Source of the DNA: Velthaea sp965214335
Lineage (GTDB): Bacteria > Vulcanimicrobiota > Vulcanimicrobiia > Vulcanimicrobiales > Vulcanimicrobiaceae
Length of the DNA: 64,000 nucleotides
Direction of reading: 5' to 3'
Assembly (NCBI GenBank): GCA_965214335.1
Contig: CBDCBO010000014.1
Span: 558,001-622,000 of the forward strand
The position numbers were made by a program, and so were the translations under genes. Under the pieces are notes generated by a model. That model searched no databases, was not told the DNA's origin, and saw only the letters and a list, made by a program, of their open reading frames with translations. Each line of letters opens with the position of its first letter. The stretch's first letter is position 1. Below, piece by piece: positions 16,087 through 23,865 of the stretch.

Positions 16087-17271
16087 TTACAGCACCGGAT
16101 AAAGTAAGAAAACGCAGCCGACCAGCGCGATGAACGCACCGCTTAAAACTTCACCGTAGCGCTCGAACGGACCGAATGACAGACGCTGCAAACCCGCGAC
16201 CGACGTCACGCATAGCGTTATATACGTTGCTATGGTGGAAAGCGCAAACACGAGCGCCATCACGGCAATTAAACCAACGCCGTATTTGCCGGCGGCAAAG
16301 AATGCCGGTATGCCCTCAACCATCGGCGACGACCCGAGAATCAAGAGCAGCGTCGTTCGAAGCGACCGGCGGTGCTTATGGTCGTGTGTTGGCGGATCGC
16401 TCGCCGCTACCGTACTCTCTTCATGCCACGTGTCGGGCCCGTGATCGTGCAGATGCGTATGTACGTTTGAGGCGCCGTGCCGGTGCAGGTGCGCGTGCTT
16501 CACGAGCACGGTCGTGCCGGCAGGGCTCGGCACGTACAACGCATCGTCGCTCGCCGGCAGGCCCGCGCCGTAATGGTGGTGGTCGTGTTCGTCTTCGCTG
16601 AAGGCCGCTGGGTACGAATGGACCCGTTCGCCGTGCGCGACCGATACGGTCACCGCGAATCGATGCGGTTCGGGTACCTCGTCGACCGACTCCCAATAAG
16701 CACCCCGATGCACGAACTCGAATCGCTGCCCCGATCCGCTGGTGCGGCGGGTCTCGAGCCACACGCGGTCGCCCGAATGTCCCGAGAGTCGAAAATGGGG
16801 CGGCTGGCCCGTTTCGAAGATCGAAAGTTCGAGCAGGTCGTGGTCGGCAGCGATTCTCGTCAGTTCCGGGCCGTGGAAGCTCGGGTTCGCGCTACGAACA
16901 ATATCGTGGCCGTGGCCGTGGCGATGCCCGTGGCCATGGCCGTGGCCCGAGCCCGTTCGGAGTTCGCGCAGCGACGTGATCGCGATCCAACCGCCGAACG
17001 CGATTAGAGCGCCACTCGAAACCGTTGAAACCAGATTTCCAAACTTGGTCGCGAAGGCGACGCCGGCGACCCAAACGACGAGCCCGATCAGCAGCGTCGA
17101 TACGGTGTGGCCCGTACCGGCTACCAGAGCCGCGCGAGCGACTTCGCGCTTGGTCCAGCCTTGCTGGCGGGCGATGAGCGTAATCGGCACCCAATGGTCG
17201 GGTACGACCGTATGCAACACGCCAACCGCCGCGACGGCACCGATGAGCAGCCACTCCGGGCCCACGGTCAC
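16087..17271 (-). CDS. His-rich NicO/RcnA-like heavy-metal exporter
   Basis: This 394-residue membrane protein has three N-terminal helices with VLHTVVPDHWVPITLIARQ and GTGHTVSTLLIGL, recalling the His/Asp metal-path motifs of NicO/RcnA nickel-cobalt exporters, and three C-terminal helices. Between them lies an insertion of about 200 residues that begins with a GHGHGHGHRHGHGHD run and includes DEHDHHHYG and HLHRHG stretches. Its middle part looks folded (strand-rich). It starts with GTG at 17271 and stands alone. Nickel, cobalt or zinc export is the likely role; the ion is not determined. Confidence 0.65.
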   Translation of the reverse strand: MTVGPEWLLIGAVAAVGVLHTVVPDHWVPITLIARQQGWTKREVARAALVAGTGHTVSTLLIGLVVWVAGVAFATKFGNLVSTVSSGALIAFGGWIAITSLRELRTGSGHGHGHGHRHGHGHDIVRSANPSFHGPELTRIAADHDLLELSIFETGQPPHFRLSGHSGDRVWLETRRTSGSGQRFEFVHRGAYWESVDEVPEPHRFAVTVSVAHGERVHSYPAAFSEDEHDHHHYGAGLPASDDALYVPSPAGTTVLVKHAHLHRHGASNVHTHLHDHGPDTWHEESTVAASDPPTHDHKHRRSLRTTLLLILGSSPMVEGIPAFFAAGKYGVGLIAVMALVFALSTIATYITLCVTSVAGLQRLSFGPFERYGEVLSGAFIALVGCVFLLYPVL

Positions 17272-17874
17272 TGCGCGCCGCCCGTACGCTCGCGCCGGTC
17301 GACGCGGTTACCGTAACCACATCCGTAACGATGGCCAGCGCCGTTGATGCCGTCGCGTTCAGGCTTAGCAATCGCGAGCCGTAGCGAGCGATAGAGGCTG
17401 CGCCCGGTGCGGGCACGGGCCGGTAAGTAACGGAAGCGCGCGGCGAGTGCAACCCGGGGCAGGGATCGATTCCCGGCCCGCTTGATGCGCGCAAACCGAA
17501 CGGCGGGAGCCGCGATCTTATCACGCTGTCTCCAAGCCGGCGGTGGATAAAATGTAGGAGCAGCCTGCACGCGCCGAATCGTAGCAATATCGCTACGCCG
17601 CGTCAATGAACTGCCACGGCTCGGCCGCCCTAACTCACTGTGGTTTGAGTTTACGACCGGTATTCCGTATTCGATCGTTCTCGTTAGCGAGTTTAACCGG
17701 TAATAGCGTTGCTCGGTGCATCGCCCACCTCTCCGGTTCAACGCGAAAGCCCCGCAACTTCGGCTCCGCTTCGAACGGTGCCGACGTGACCATTTGCGCG
17801 TGCTCCGTGATTTGTGACCGCAGTCATTGAAGGTCCGCCTGGACGCTCTGAAGTTACACGGTCGTGCCAAACGC
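17272..17874. other. Non-coding gap with one small palindrome
   Basis: No open frame here resembles a protein. The only clear element is GTAGC-AATATC-GCTAC (17581-17596), an inverted repeat about 310 bases upstream of the His-rich exporter gene, possibly a metal-regulator site. I see no riboswitch consensus. Confidence 0.35.
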
Positions 17875-17903
17875 TTGACTTATATGTGACGAGCATATAT
17901 GCT
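17875..17903 (+). promoter_or_regulatory. Promoter of the NrtR-SPFH-NADK operon with palindromic operator
   Basis: TTGACT (17875-17880), 17 bases, TATGCT (17898-17903). The perfect 12-bp palindrome AGCATATATGCT (17892-17903) covers the -10, a likely autoregulatory site for the NrtR-like repressor. GAAGGGG (17913-17919) is the ribosome-binding site of the GTG at 17926. Confidence 0.75.
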
Positions 17904-17925
17904 AGATGCATAGAAGGGGTGCGCG

Positions 17926-18672
17926 GTGGCAGACTTATCCGAAGCTACGTTTCTAGCCGCTTACGACGCGACGTCCTTTGACCGTCCGTCGCTGGCAACC
18001 GACGTGGCCGTGCTCACGATCCGCGATGACGCCCTGTTCGCCTTGATGGTGCGCCGTTCCGAGCATCCGGAGCGCGGTAAGTGGGCGCTACCGGGCGGCT
18101 TCGTCGATACGCTGCTCTCGCTCGAGGACAATGCTCGGCACATCGTCGAGCGAAAAGCGGCTCTGCACGACATCTATCTCGAGCAACTCTACACCTTTGG
18201 TGGCGTCGACCGCGATCCACGTACGCGTATTGTCACGGTCGCGTATTATGCGCTCGTTCACGCCGAGCGATTAGCTCACATATCGGCTAACGCCGAACGC
18301 TGCTTGGCTCACATTGTCGTTCCGTGGACCGGCGAAACCGGCGGTCCGGTCGACCTCCTTGATACACGCGGTCGCCGGTTGGAAATTGCATTCGATCATC
18401 GCGACATCATCGGCATGGCGATCAAACGTCTGCGCGGCAAACTCGCGTACACGCCCGTCGGCTACGAGTTGTTGCCCAAACGCTTTACCTTACTCGAGCT
18501 TCAGCGCATTCACGAAATCATTCAAAATGCCGCCGTCAACAAAGACTCGTTCCGGCGGCGCATGCTCGCCTCGGGCGAACTCGATGCGACCGCTGCGGTC
18601 CAAGCCGGCGTCGGCCACCGTCCGGCCACGCTCTATCGTCTGCGTAACAGAAAGAAGACTACCCATGGCTGA
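17926..18672 (+). CDS. nrtR: NrtR-like regulator: Nudix domain plus winged helix
   Basis: This 248-residue protein has an N-terminal Nudix fold (WALPGGFVDTLLSLEDNARH) in which the catalytic REXXEE box is degraded (the expected RE..EE is not present), so ligand sensing rather than hydrolysis is expected. The C-terminus holds the NrtR winged helix (LLPKRFTLLELQRIHEIIQN, then NKDSFRRRMLASGEL). NrtR proteins repress NAD biosynthesis genes and respond to ADP-ribose or related NAD metabolites. Here the downstream partners are an SPFH protein and an NAD-kinase-like protein, not nadA/pncB. The GTG at 17926 has a strong ribosome-binding site. The gene overlaps the next by 8 bases. Confidence 0.85.
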   Translation: MADLSEATFLAAYDATSFDRPSLATDVAVLTIRDDALFALMVRRSEHPERGKWALPGGFVDTLLSLEDNARHIVERKAALHDIYLEQLYTFGGVDRDPRTRIVTVAYYALVHAERLAHISANAERCLAHIVVPWTGETGGPVDLLDTRGRRLEIAFDHRDIIGMAIKRLRGKLAYTPVGYELLPKRFTLLELQRIHEIIQNAAVNKDSFRRRMLASGELDATAAVQAGVGHRPATLYRLRNRKKTTHG

Positions 18673-19639
18673 TATTCGCCGTTTTCCATTCGTCCATCAT
18701 CTGCGCGCCGATCAAACCGCGCACATCCTGCACTACCGTGGTGAACGACTCATCGCCAGCGGCCGCGGAATCTCGACTTGGGTCTGGCCGCTAAGCGACA
18801 GCGTATCGGAAATACCGGTCGACGACCGCGATCTGGTGCTGGCCGTGCACGGCCGAACGGCAGATTATCAAGACGTGGCAGTGCAGGGCGTAGTCACCTA
18901 CCGCGCTATCGCACCCGAGCAACTCGCTGCGCGCGTCGACTTCGCGCTCGACCTCAACCGCGGCCGGTACGTACGTGAGCCGCTTACACGCATCGAAGCG
19001 TTACTCTCGCAACTCGCGCAAGAGGAGGTTCTGCGCTACTTAGCACGCACGCCGATTCACGGCTTTCTCACCGATGGGGTGGCCCGGCTGCGCGAAGCCA
19101 TCGACGCCGCGCTGGCCGGAGCGCCGCAGCTGCCCGAGTTCGGCCTCGCGGTGACTGCCGTGCGCATAACGGCGATCCGGCCCAATCCCGACTTAGAAAA
19201 GGCCATCGAAGCGCCGATGCGCGAGCGGATCAAACAAGAATCCGATGAAGCCGCGTTCTCCCGGCGCGCGTCAGCCGTGGAAAAAGAACGCGCGATCGCG
19301 GAGAACGAGATGCAGAATCGTATCGAATTAGCTCGGCGCGAAGAACAGTTAGTGGAACAGGCCGGCACCAACGCCAAGCGCAAAGCGCAGAGCGACGCCG
19401 AAAGTACCGCGATCGGCGCCGATGCCGAAGCGCAGCGCATCAACGTCGTCGACGGCGCGCGTCACGAAATCGAAGGCCGGCGACTCGGCATGCTGCGTGA
19501 AATGCCGAGCAGCGTTCTGGCGACCGTAGCCGCAAGCGCTTTCGCCGATCATCTCGAGCATATCGACACCCTGCAAATTACGCCCGATCTCGTTGCGTCG
19601 ATCGTATCGCGCTTTGGCGGAGCGGCGCGAGGTGCTTGA
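18665..19639 (+). CDS. SPFH / Band 7 domain protein
   Basis: This 324-residue protein has a Band 7 (stomatin/flotillin-like) domain in residues 1-170 (VDDRDLVLAVHGRTADYQDV, VQGVVTYRAI). A long charged coiled coil of about 100 residues follows (ERIKQESDEAAFSRRASAVE onward), then an Ala-rich tail. No N-terminal membrane helix is present, so it would be a peripheral or cytoplasmic scaffold, unlike most stomatins. The ATG at 18665 overlaps nrtR by 8 bases, and the NAD-kinase-like gene starts 2 bases after its stop. It presumably forms a ring-like oligomer that works with its two neighbours; the function is unknown. Confidence 0.8.
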   Translation: MADIRRFPFVHHLRADQTAHILHYRGERLIASGRGISTWVWPLSDSVSEIPVDDRDLVLAVHGRTADYQDVAVQGVVTYRAIAPEQLAARVDFALDLNRGRYVREPLTRIEALLSQLAQEEVLRYLARTPIHGFLTDGVARLREAIDAALAGAPQLPEFGLAVTAVRITAIRPNPDLEKAIEAPMRERIKQESDEAAFSRRASAVEKERAIAENEMQNRIELARREEQLVEQAGTNAKRKAQSDAESTAIGADAEAQRINVVDGARHEIEGRRLGMLREMPSSVLATVAASAFADHLEHIDTLQITPDLVASIVSRFGGAARGA

Positions 19640-19641
19640 CC

Positions 19642-20532
19642 ATGGCGCAGCTTTTTCCACGCATCGTCATTGTCACGCGCCCGACAGAATTAGAACTGCT
19701 CGTGCAAGAACACGGAACGCGCCAGCAGGCCCGGTTCGCCGTCAGCGCCGAGGCCCAATTTGCCGAGTTGGTGCAGCGCGATGCCGCACAGCATGCCGCC
19801 GTAGCGACCGTAGTCGGAGGATTGCCGCGCGCTTGGCGTCGGGCCAGCATCGCACGCGATATGCTGCCGACTTTTTTGTTCGATCCGGGCGACGTGGTCG
19901 TCGCGATCGGCCAAGACGGACTCATCCCCAACGTTGCAAAGTATCTCGATACGCAATTGGTGCTCGGGATTAATCCGGACCCTGCGCACTATGCCGGCGT
20001 TCTCGTACGCCACGATCCGGCCGATGCACCGCAACTGCTCGCGCTCGCCGTTGCCCAGCGGGTCGACTACGAGCGGCGGACGATGGTCGAAGCGCGACTC
20101 GATGATGGGCAGACGTTACGGGCGCTCAACGAGATATTCGTCGGCCATCAGAGCCATCAATCAGCCAAGTACCGGCTATCGATCGACGGCGTACACGAGC
20201 GTCAATCGTCTTCCGGCTTTATTGTCGCCACGGGTACCGGTGCCACCGGCTGGGCGAGTTCAATCATGCGCGAGCGGGCCGGGCAATTGTCGTTGCCGTT
20301 ACCACGCGAGCCGGGGTTGGCGCTCTTCGTTCGCGAGGCGTTTGCCGCGCCCGGCTTCGGCACGAGTATCACCGCAGCGACACTCGCGAAAAGTGCCGCC
20401 AGTGCCGTGTCGGAAATGAGTTCGGGTGGCGTCATCTTCGGCGACGGCATCGAGGAAGATTTTCTGCGCTTCGCTTGGGGCCGGACCGTCGCCATCGCGC
20501 CCGCCGACCATCCGTTGAAACTCATCGCGTGA
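19642..20532 (+). CDS. NAD-kinase-like protein
   Basis: This 296-residue protein belongs to the NAD/diacylglycerol-kinase fold. The GGDGT motif appears as GQDGLIPNVAKYLDTQLVLG, keeping the catalytic Asp but changing the second Gly. The ADP-binding ATGTGATGWASSI and the NE motif in LNEIFVGHQSHQSAKYRLSI are clear. Canonical NAD kinases phosphorylate NAD to NADP; the altered first motif means that substrate or activity may differ. It is the third gene of a compact operon. ATG 19642 is preferred over an in-frame TTG at 19636 that overlaps the SPFH stop. Confidence 0.75.
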   Translation: MAQLFPRIVIVTRPTELELLVQEHGTRQQARFAVSAEAQFAELVQRDAAQHAAVATVVGGLPRAWRRASIARDMLPTFLFDPGDVVVAIGQDGLIPNVAKYLDTQLVLGINPDPAHYAGVLVRHDPADAPQLLALAVAQRVDYERRTMVEARLDDGQTLRALNEIFVGHQSHQSAKYRLSIDGVHERQSSSGFIVATGTGATGWASSIMRERAGQLSLPLPREPGLALFVREAFAAPGFGTSITAATLAKSAASAVSEMSSGGVIFGDGIEEDFLRFAWGRTVAIAPADHPLKLIA

Positions 20533-20637
20533 AGCGGTTTACCGTTGCGGTCACGGACGCATTCGGGAAAGTGCACGTTCGGCGCGATGACCCACGACCC
20601 GTGAAGTTCGTCGGTGTCGGCGCAACGCCGCGAATGA

Positions 20638-20979
20638 CTATTTGTTTCCGGCCGGCGCCGTCCACAGATATTGGTCGAGAGTGGTGTTGTGCTCGTCAAT
20701 GAACGACAGTTTTACATCGCCGGAGTAGCGTAGGCCCGAGCGATACGTCTGGATCATTTGCGCGGCGTACGCATTCTTCGACGTCGCGTCAAGCGCGCGC
20801 CAGGCGTCGAGCCGGTCAGCTGTGACCGTAACGGCCAGATTGCGCCACACGGCCTTCGCCGTATCGAACTCGACGGCGCGGAACAATACGCCGTTTACAA
20901 CGACTGAGGGCAGCGGCTGCGGCGCTGGTGCGGCAGCCGGCGTAGAAGCTAACACAACAGCGAGATAGAGCCCGAGCAT
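20638..20979 (-). CDS. Small secreted protein of unknown function
   Basis: This 113-residue protein begins with a signal peptide (MLGLYLAVVLASTPAAAPA) and has a mature part with mixed strands and helices ending SFIDEHNTTLDQYLWTAPAG. I do not recognise the family. It lies 3 bases after the stop of the next upstream minus-strand gene, so the two form a unit. Confidence 0.6.
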   Translation of the reverse strand: MLGLYLAVVLASTPAAAPAPQPLPSVVVNGVLFRAVEFDTAKAVWRNLAVTVTADRLDAWRALDATSKNAYAAQMIQTYRSGLRYSGDVKLSFIDEHNTTLDQYLWTAPAGNK

Positions 20980-20982
20980 CGC

Positions 20983-21789
20983 TTAGAGCGCAGCCATAAT
21001 ATCGGAGTCGGAGATGCACGCGGCGTGCAGCATGTCGAGCGCGGTCTTGCGGTCGTGGCCGAGCCGAAATTGGGCGATGAGCCGCTTTTTGCGTGACGCG
21101 TTTAACTGCTGGCAATATGAAGCCGCCGCCGTCGTGCGATTTGCCGCCGGTATTACCGGAACCGTAACCGCCGCTGGTTCGACGCTAACGGGTGCGCCGG
21201 AGCCCGGGGCTTGAACGTGCAGCGCTGGTCCCGACCCGGGAACGGCCGGCACCGTGATCACGGTGGGCGGTGGTGGCGGTGAAAGCGGATTAGCGGTGCC
21301 GATCGGCGCTCCGGTATAGTGAATGCCCGAGCAGCGTTTCGCAAGGTCGGCGTACTGACCGTTGGGGTCGAAGGCGAACCCTTGTTTGGCCATCGACAAA
21401 CAGGTGTCGATCTGGCGCTGGAAGACGATCTCGTTCACGAACTCTTGGCACTTTTTATTCGAACCGTTGAGCGGAATGACCAGGCCCAGGGTTCCACCCG
21501 TATTCGCGTAGCTGCCGACGCCCACGCTGCCGGGATTTGAAGAGTCGCCGCGATAAACACTCGACGCGACATACGGACCGGCACATTGAATCCCGGGTCC
21601 GAATGCATTGACGCCCGGATCTGAAAAGTTGTTTTGCTGACTGATGTTTTGCCCGCTGGGGCTCGACGTAGCGGAGGCCGTTGTGGTTTGCTGGTTCGGC
21701 GTCACGTTGACGGTTTGATCAGCTTGAGCCGGCACGCTGCTCAGTCCAATAACCAGTGCTGTGCCGCAAGCCGCCATGAACTTTCGCAT
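20983..21789 (-). CDS. Secreted protein with Cys pairs and Pro-rich linker, unknown function
   Basis: This 268-residue protein starts with a signal peptide (MRKFMAACGTALVIGLSSVP). A Gln/Asn/Ser/Thr-rich segment follows (VTPNQQTTTASATSSPSGQN), then a region with cysteines (IQCAGPYV, KKCQEF, IDTCLSM, KRCSG), a Pro-rich linker (PLSPPPPPTVITVPAVPG) and a basic helical end (QLNASRKKRLIAQFRLGHDR). AAGAAGGG precedes the ATG. It resembles no named family I know; surface structure or adhesion would suit the composition. Confidence 0.6.
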   Translation of the reverse strand: MRKFMAACGTALVIGLSSVPAQADQTVNVTPNQQTTTASATSSPSGQNISQQNNFSDPGVNAFGPGIQCAGPYVASSVYRGDSSNPGSVGVGSYANTGGTLGLVIPLNGSNKKCQEFVNEIVFQRQIDTCLSMAKQGFAFDPNGQYADLAKRCSGIHYTGAPIGTANPLSPPPPPTVITVPAVPGSGPALHVQAPGSGAPVSVEPAAVTVPVIPAANRTTAAASYCQQLNASRKKRLIAQFRLGHDRKTALDMLHAACISDSDIMAAL

Positions 21790-21844
21790 CGGTGCCCTTC
21801 TTTACTTCGCGTCGTTACAGTGAGTCATTACGTGAAAGAGCGCG

Positions 21845-21884
21845 AGGCGGGCGCCGGTCAATGGAACCGGCACCCTCTCCGCCT
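21845..21884 (-). terminator. Two-part GC hairpin between secreted-protein genes
   Basis: Outer arms AGGCGG/CCGCCT and inner arms GCCGGT/ACCGGC enclose a 7-base loop directly after the stop of the 137-residue gene. It could attenuate or terminate transcription before the next gene; no U-run is visible. Confidence 0.45.
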
Positions 21885-21888
21885 TAGA

Positions 21889-22302
21889 TTAGTTGCCGAA
21901 CGACGTCTGCACGCCGGTCGAGAACGTGGTGGTCATTTGGTTGATCGAACCGTGGATCGTCGTGTTGGACGTATCGCCGCCCTTGAAGAACGTGACGTTC
22001 GCTTGCGCGGCGAAATTCTGTGATTTTTGACCGTACAGGTTGAGGTTGCCGCCGAGCGACGAGTTCGGCGCCAGGCCGGTCAGATCGGCGCCGATCGCGC
22101 CGGCCTTGCTGCTGGTTTCCGAAACGGTCAGTTGCGCGCCCGCATACGAATCCCATGAGGTCGTGTGGCTATCGATGCTGCCGGTGACCGACGTCGTGTT
22201 CGACGACGTAACGTTCATCAGGCCGGCGGCGCTGGCCGGAATGGCAAGTCCGAGGAACATCGCCGAAACCGCTGCGGCGGAGATTGCTTTCGACAAATTC
22301 AT
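21889..22302 (-). CDS. Small secreted Ser/Thr/Asn-rich protein
   Basis: This 137-residue protein has a clear signal peptide (SAAAVSAMFLGLAIPASAAG) and a mature part very rich in Ser, Thr, Asn and Gly with alternating hydrophobics (LMNVTSSNTTSVTGSIDSHT, NQMTTTFSTGVQTSFGN). The composition suggests a beta-solenoid or fibre-forming surface protein, but no repeat is regular enough to name a family. It is first in a row of three secreted-protein genes on this strand. No strong ribosome-binding site is visible. Confidence 0.6.
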   Translation of the reverse strand: MNLSKAISAAAVSAMFLGLAIPASAAGLMNVTSSNTTSVTGSIDSHTTSWDSYAGAQLTVSETSSKAGAIGADLTGLAPNSSLGGNLNLYGQKSQNFAAQANVTFFKGGDTSNTTIHGSINQMTTTFSTGVQTSFGN

Positions 22303-22703
22303 CTAGAGTGGCTACCTATCTTTGCTAACACGATAGAAGCGATGTAGATATCGCCGTATCAAGAGTGAGGTGCACCGGAAGCAGAAGTGCCGCCGTCGCT
22401 ACGAACAATATCTCCGCGTGCATGCCCGGCTATCGCGTCGTGCTTCCCGATACTAAAGTGCTTTAGCACTATGCGCGAAAGAATACTATTTGCGCTCTCT
22501 ACATACGCCTGCGTCATTACATCGCGTACTACCACTATTTATTTTCATGTCGCCGATCTGTCGTATCACTGCAGCGTTTTTGCGGCTCATGCATCTACCA
22601 GTTCGAGCACAACGCGGTCACTCGAATACCGGGACTGTCACGCCGTAAACACGAGATCGTAAGCAGCGTGCGCGTGCCGCAGGCGCCAAGTTCAGCCGCC
22701 GCG
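22303..22703. other. Intergenic region, AT-richer than its surroundings
   Basis: This stretch of about 400 bases separates divergent genes. I see no gene, tRNA or riboswitch consensus. It is noticeably AT-richer than the neighbouring genes and presumably carries promoters for the secreted-protein genes and the cysteine-synthase gene. Confidence 0.4.
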
Positions 22704-22709
22704 TAGAAT
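22704..22709 (+). promoter_or_regulatory. -10 element before the short leader frame
   Basis: TAGAAT lies 5 bases before an ATG (22715) that opens a 20-codon frame. The distance matches the other leaderless candidates in this window. No -35 is recognised. Confidence 0.35.
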
Positions 22710-22714
22710 CGTGT

Positions 22715-22777
22715 ATGCGCCAGAATAAGTCCGCTTATCGCATGCAAGACGGCGTCGTCGCAAGCGCGCGACCGTAG
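22715..22777 (+). CDS. Possible 20-residue leader peptide before the cysteine-synthase gene
   Basis: The frame reads MRQNKSAYRMQDGVVASARP and its TAG (22775-22777) shares one base with the GTG start of the following gene. A -10-like TAGAAT 5 bases upstream would give a leaderless transcript. The GTG downstream has no ribosome-binding site, so translation could depend on termination of this short frame. Nothing in the peptide points to an attenuation mechanism. Confidence 0.3.
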   Translation: MRQNKSAYRMQDGVVASARP

Positions 22778-23778
22778 TGGCACAACGCGGTTTGGTCGGT
22801 GCGATCGGCAATACGCCGCTACTTGAACTTCCCGCTCTCTCGAAAGCACTCGGGCGCACGATCTTCGGTAAAGCCGAGTTTCTCAATCCCGGCGGTTCGG
22901 TCAAGGATCGGGCGGCTCGCGGCATCATCGAGAACTTCGAGCAGCGCGGGTTGCTGCAACCCGGGGGCACGATCGTCGAAGGTACGGCCGGGAATACCGG
23001 CATCGGATTAACGCTCGTCGCAAACGCGCGCGGCTATCGCACGATCATCGTCATGCCCGACGATCAAGCCGCTGAAAAGTATGCCTTATTAGGTATTTAC
23101 GGCGCCGACCTGCGCGTCGTCGAAGCCGCTCCGTTTACGAACGAAGCGCAAAACTACTATCATGTCGCGCGCCGCACCGCCGAATCGATTCCCGGTGCCG
23201 TATGGGCCAATCAATTCGAGAACACGGCTAACCGTGACGCGCACGAGTGGACGACGGGCCCGGAGATCATCGCGCAAACCGGCGGCGCCATCACCGCCTT
23301 CGTCGCCGCGGCCGGCACCGGCGGGACCATCGCCGGCGTGGGCCGCGCCTTGCGCAAGCACGACATCCGGATCCGCATCGTGCTCGCCGATCCGTATGGC
23401 TCGGCTCTCTTCAATTACGTCCGGCACGGCAAACTCGAAGCCGAGGGCGACTCGAACGCCGAAGGAATCGGGATCAAGCGGATCACGGCGAACTTCGCCG
23501 GCGCGCCAATCGACGATGCCGTGCGCATCGACGATCGGACCATGGTCGAGATGGCGCACTGGCTGCTACGCGCCGAAGGGATCTTTGTGGGCGGGTCGGC
23601 TGCGCTCAACGTCGCCGCGGCGGCACGCTATGCGCGAACCTTACCGCCGGGCAGCCGCGTCGTGACGATTCTGTGCGACGGCGGCGATCGCTATCGCTCG
23701 CGGCTTTACGACCCCGCTTGGCTCGCAGCAAACGACGTGTCGCCGCGGTCCACCGATCTCTCATTCTTGGCAGAGTAA
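22777..23778 (+). CDS. Cysteine synthase family PLP enzyme (O-acetylserine sulfhydrylase-like)
   Basis: This 333-residue fold-type II PLP enzyme has the Schiff-base Lys in NPGGSVKDRAARGI. The substrate loop is EGTAGNTGIGL, where classical CysK has EPTSGNTGIGL, and the phosphate-binding glycines are in AAAGTGGTIAGVG. Members make cysteine from O-acetylserine and sulfide; variants with EGT act on O-phosphoserine, cystathionine or in diaminopropionate synthesis, so the substrate is open. The GTG at 22777 is the only plausible start and overlaps the stop of a short leader frame. Confidence 0.85.
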   Translation: MAQRGLVGAIGNTPLLELPALSKALGRTIFGKAEFLNPGGSVKDRAARGIIENFEQRGLLQPGGTIVEGTAGNTGIGLTLVANARGYRTIIVMPDDQAAEKYALLGIYGADLRVVEAAPFTNEAQNYYHVARRTAESIPGAVWANQFENTANRDAHEWTTGPEIIAQTGGAITAFVAAAGTGGTIAGVGRALRKHDIRIRIVLADPYGSALFNYVRHGKLEAEGDSNAEGIGIKRITANFAGAPIDDAVRIDDRTMVEMAHWLLRAEGIFVGGSAALNVAAAARYARTLPPGSRVVTILCDGGDRYRSRLYDPAWLAANDVSPRSTDLSFLAE

Positions 23779-23865
23779 GCCAAGACGCCGACCGCGCCGA
23801 CCACAAACAAACCGGCGCGATCGGCTTGGACGGCCTCGCGACGCCGCGTATCGAAGAGCTTGGAC

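Noticed and set aside
16892..16960. GTGGCC-rich tract considered as a DNA repeat element
   Set aside because: It is the coding sequence of the HGHGHGH run of the exporter.
17272..17870. Open minus-strand frame upstream of the His-rich exporter
   Set aside because: Arg/Ser-rich composition without domains, and overlapping frames give equally long translations; treated as intergenic.
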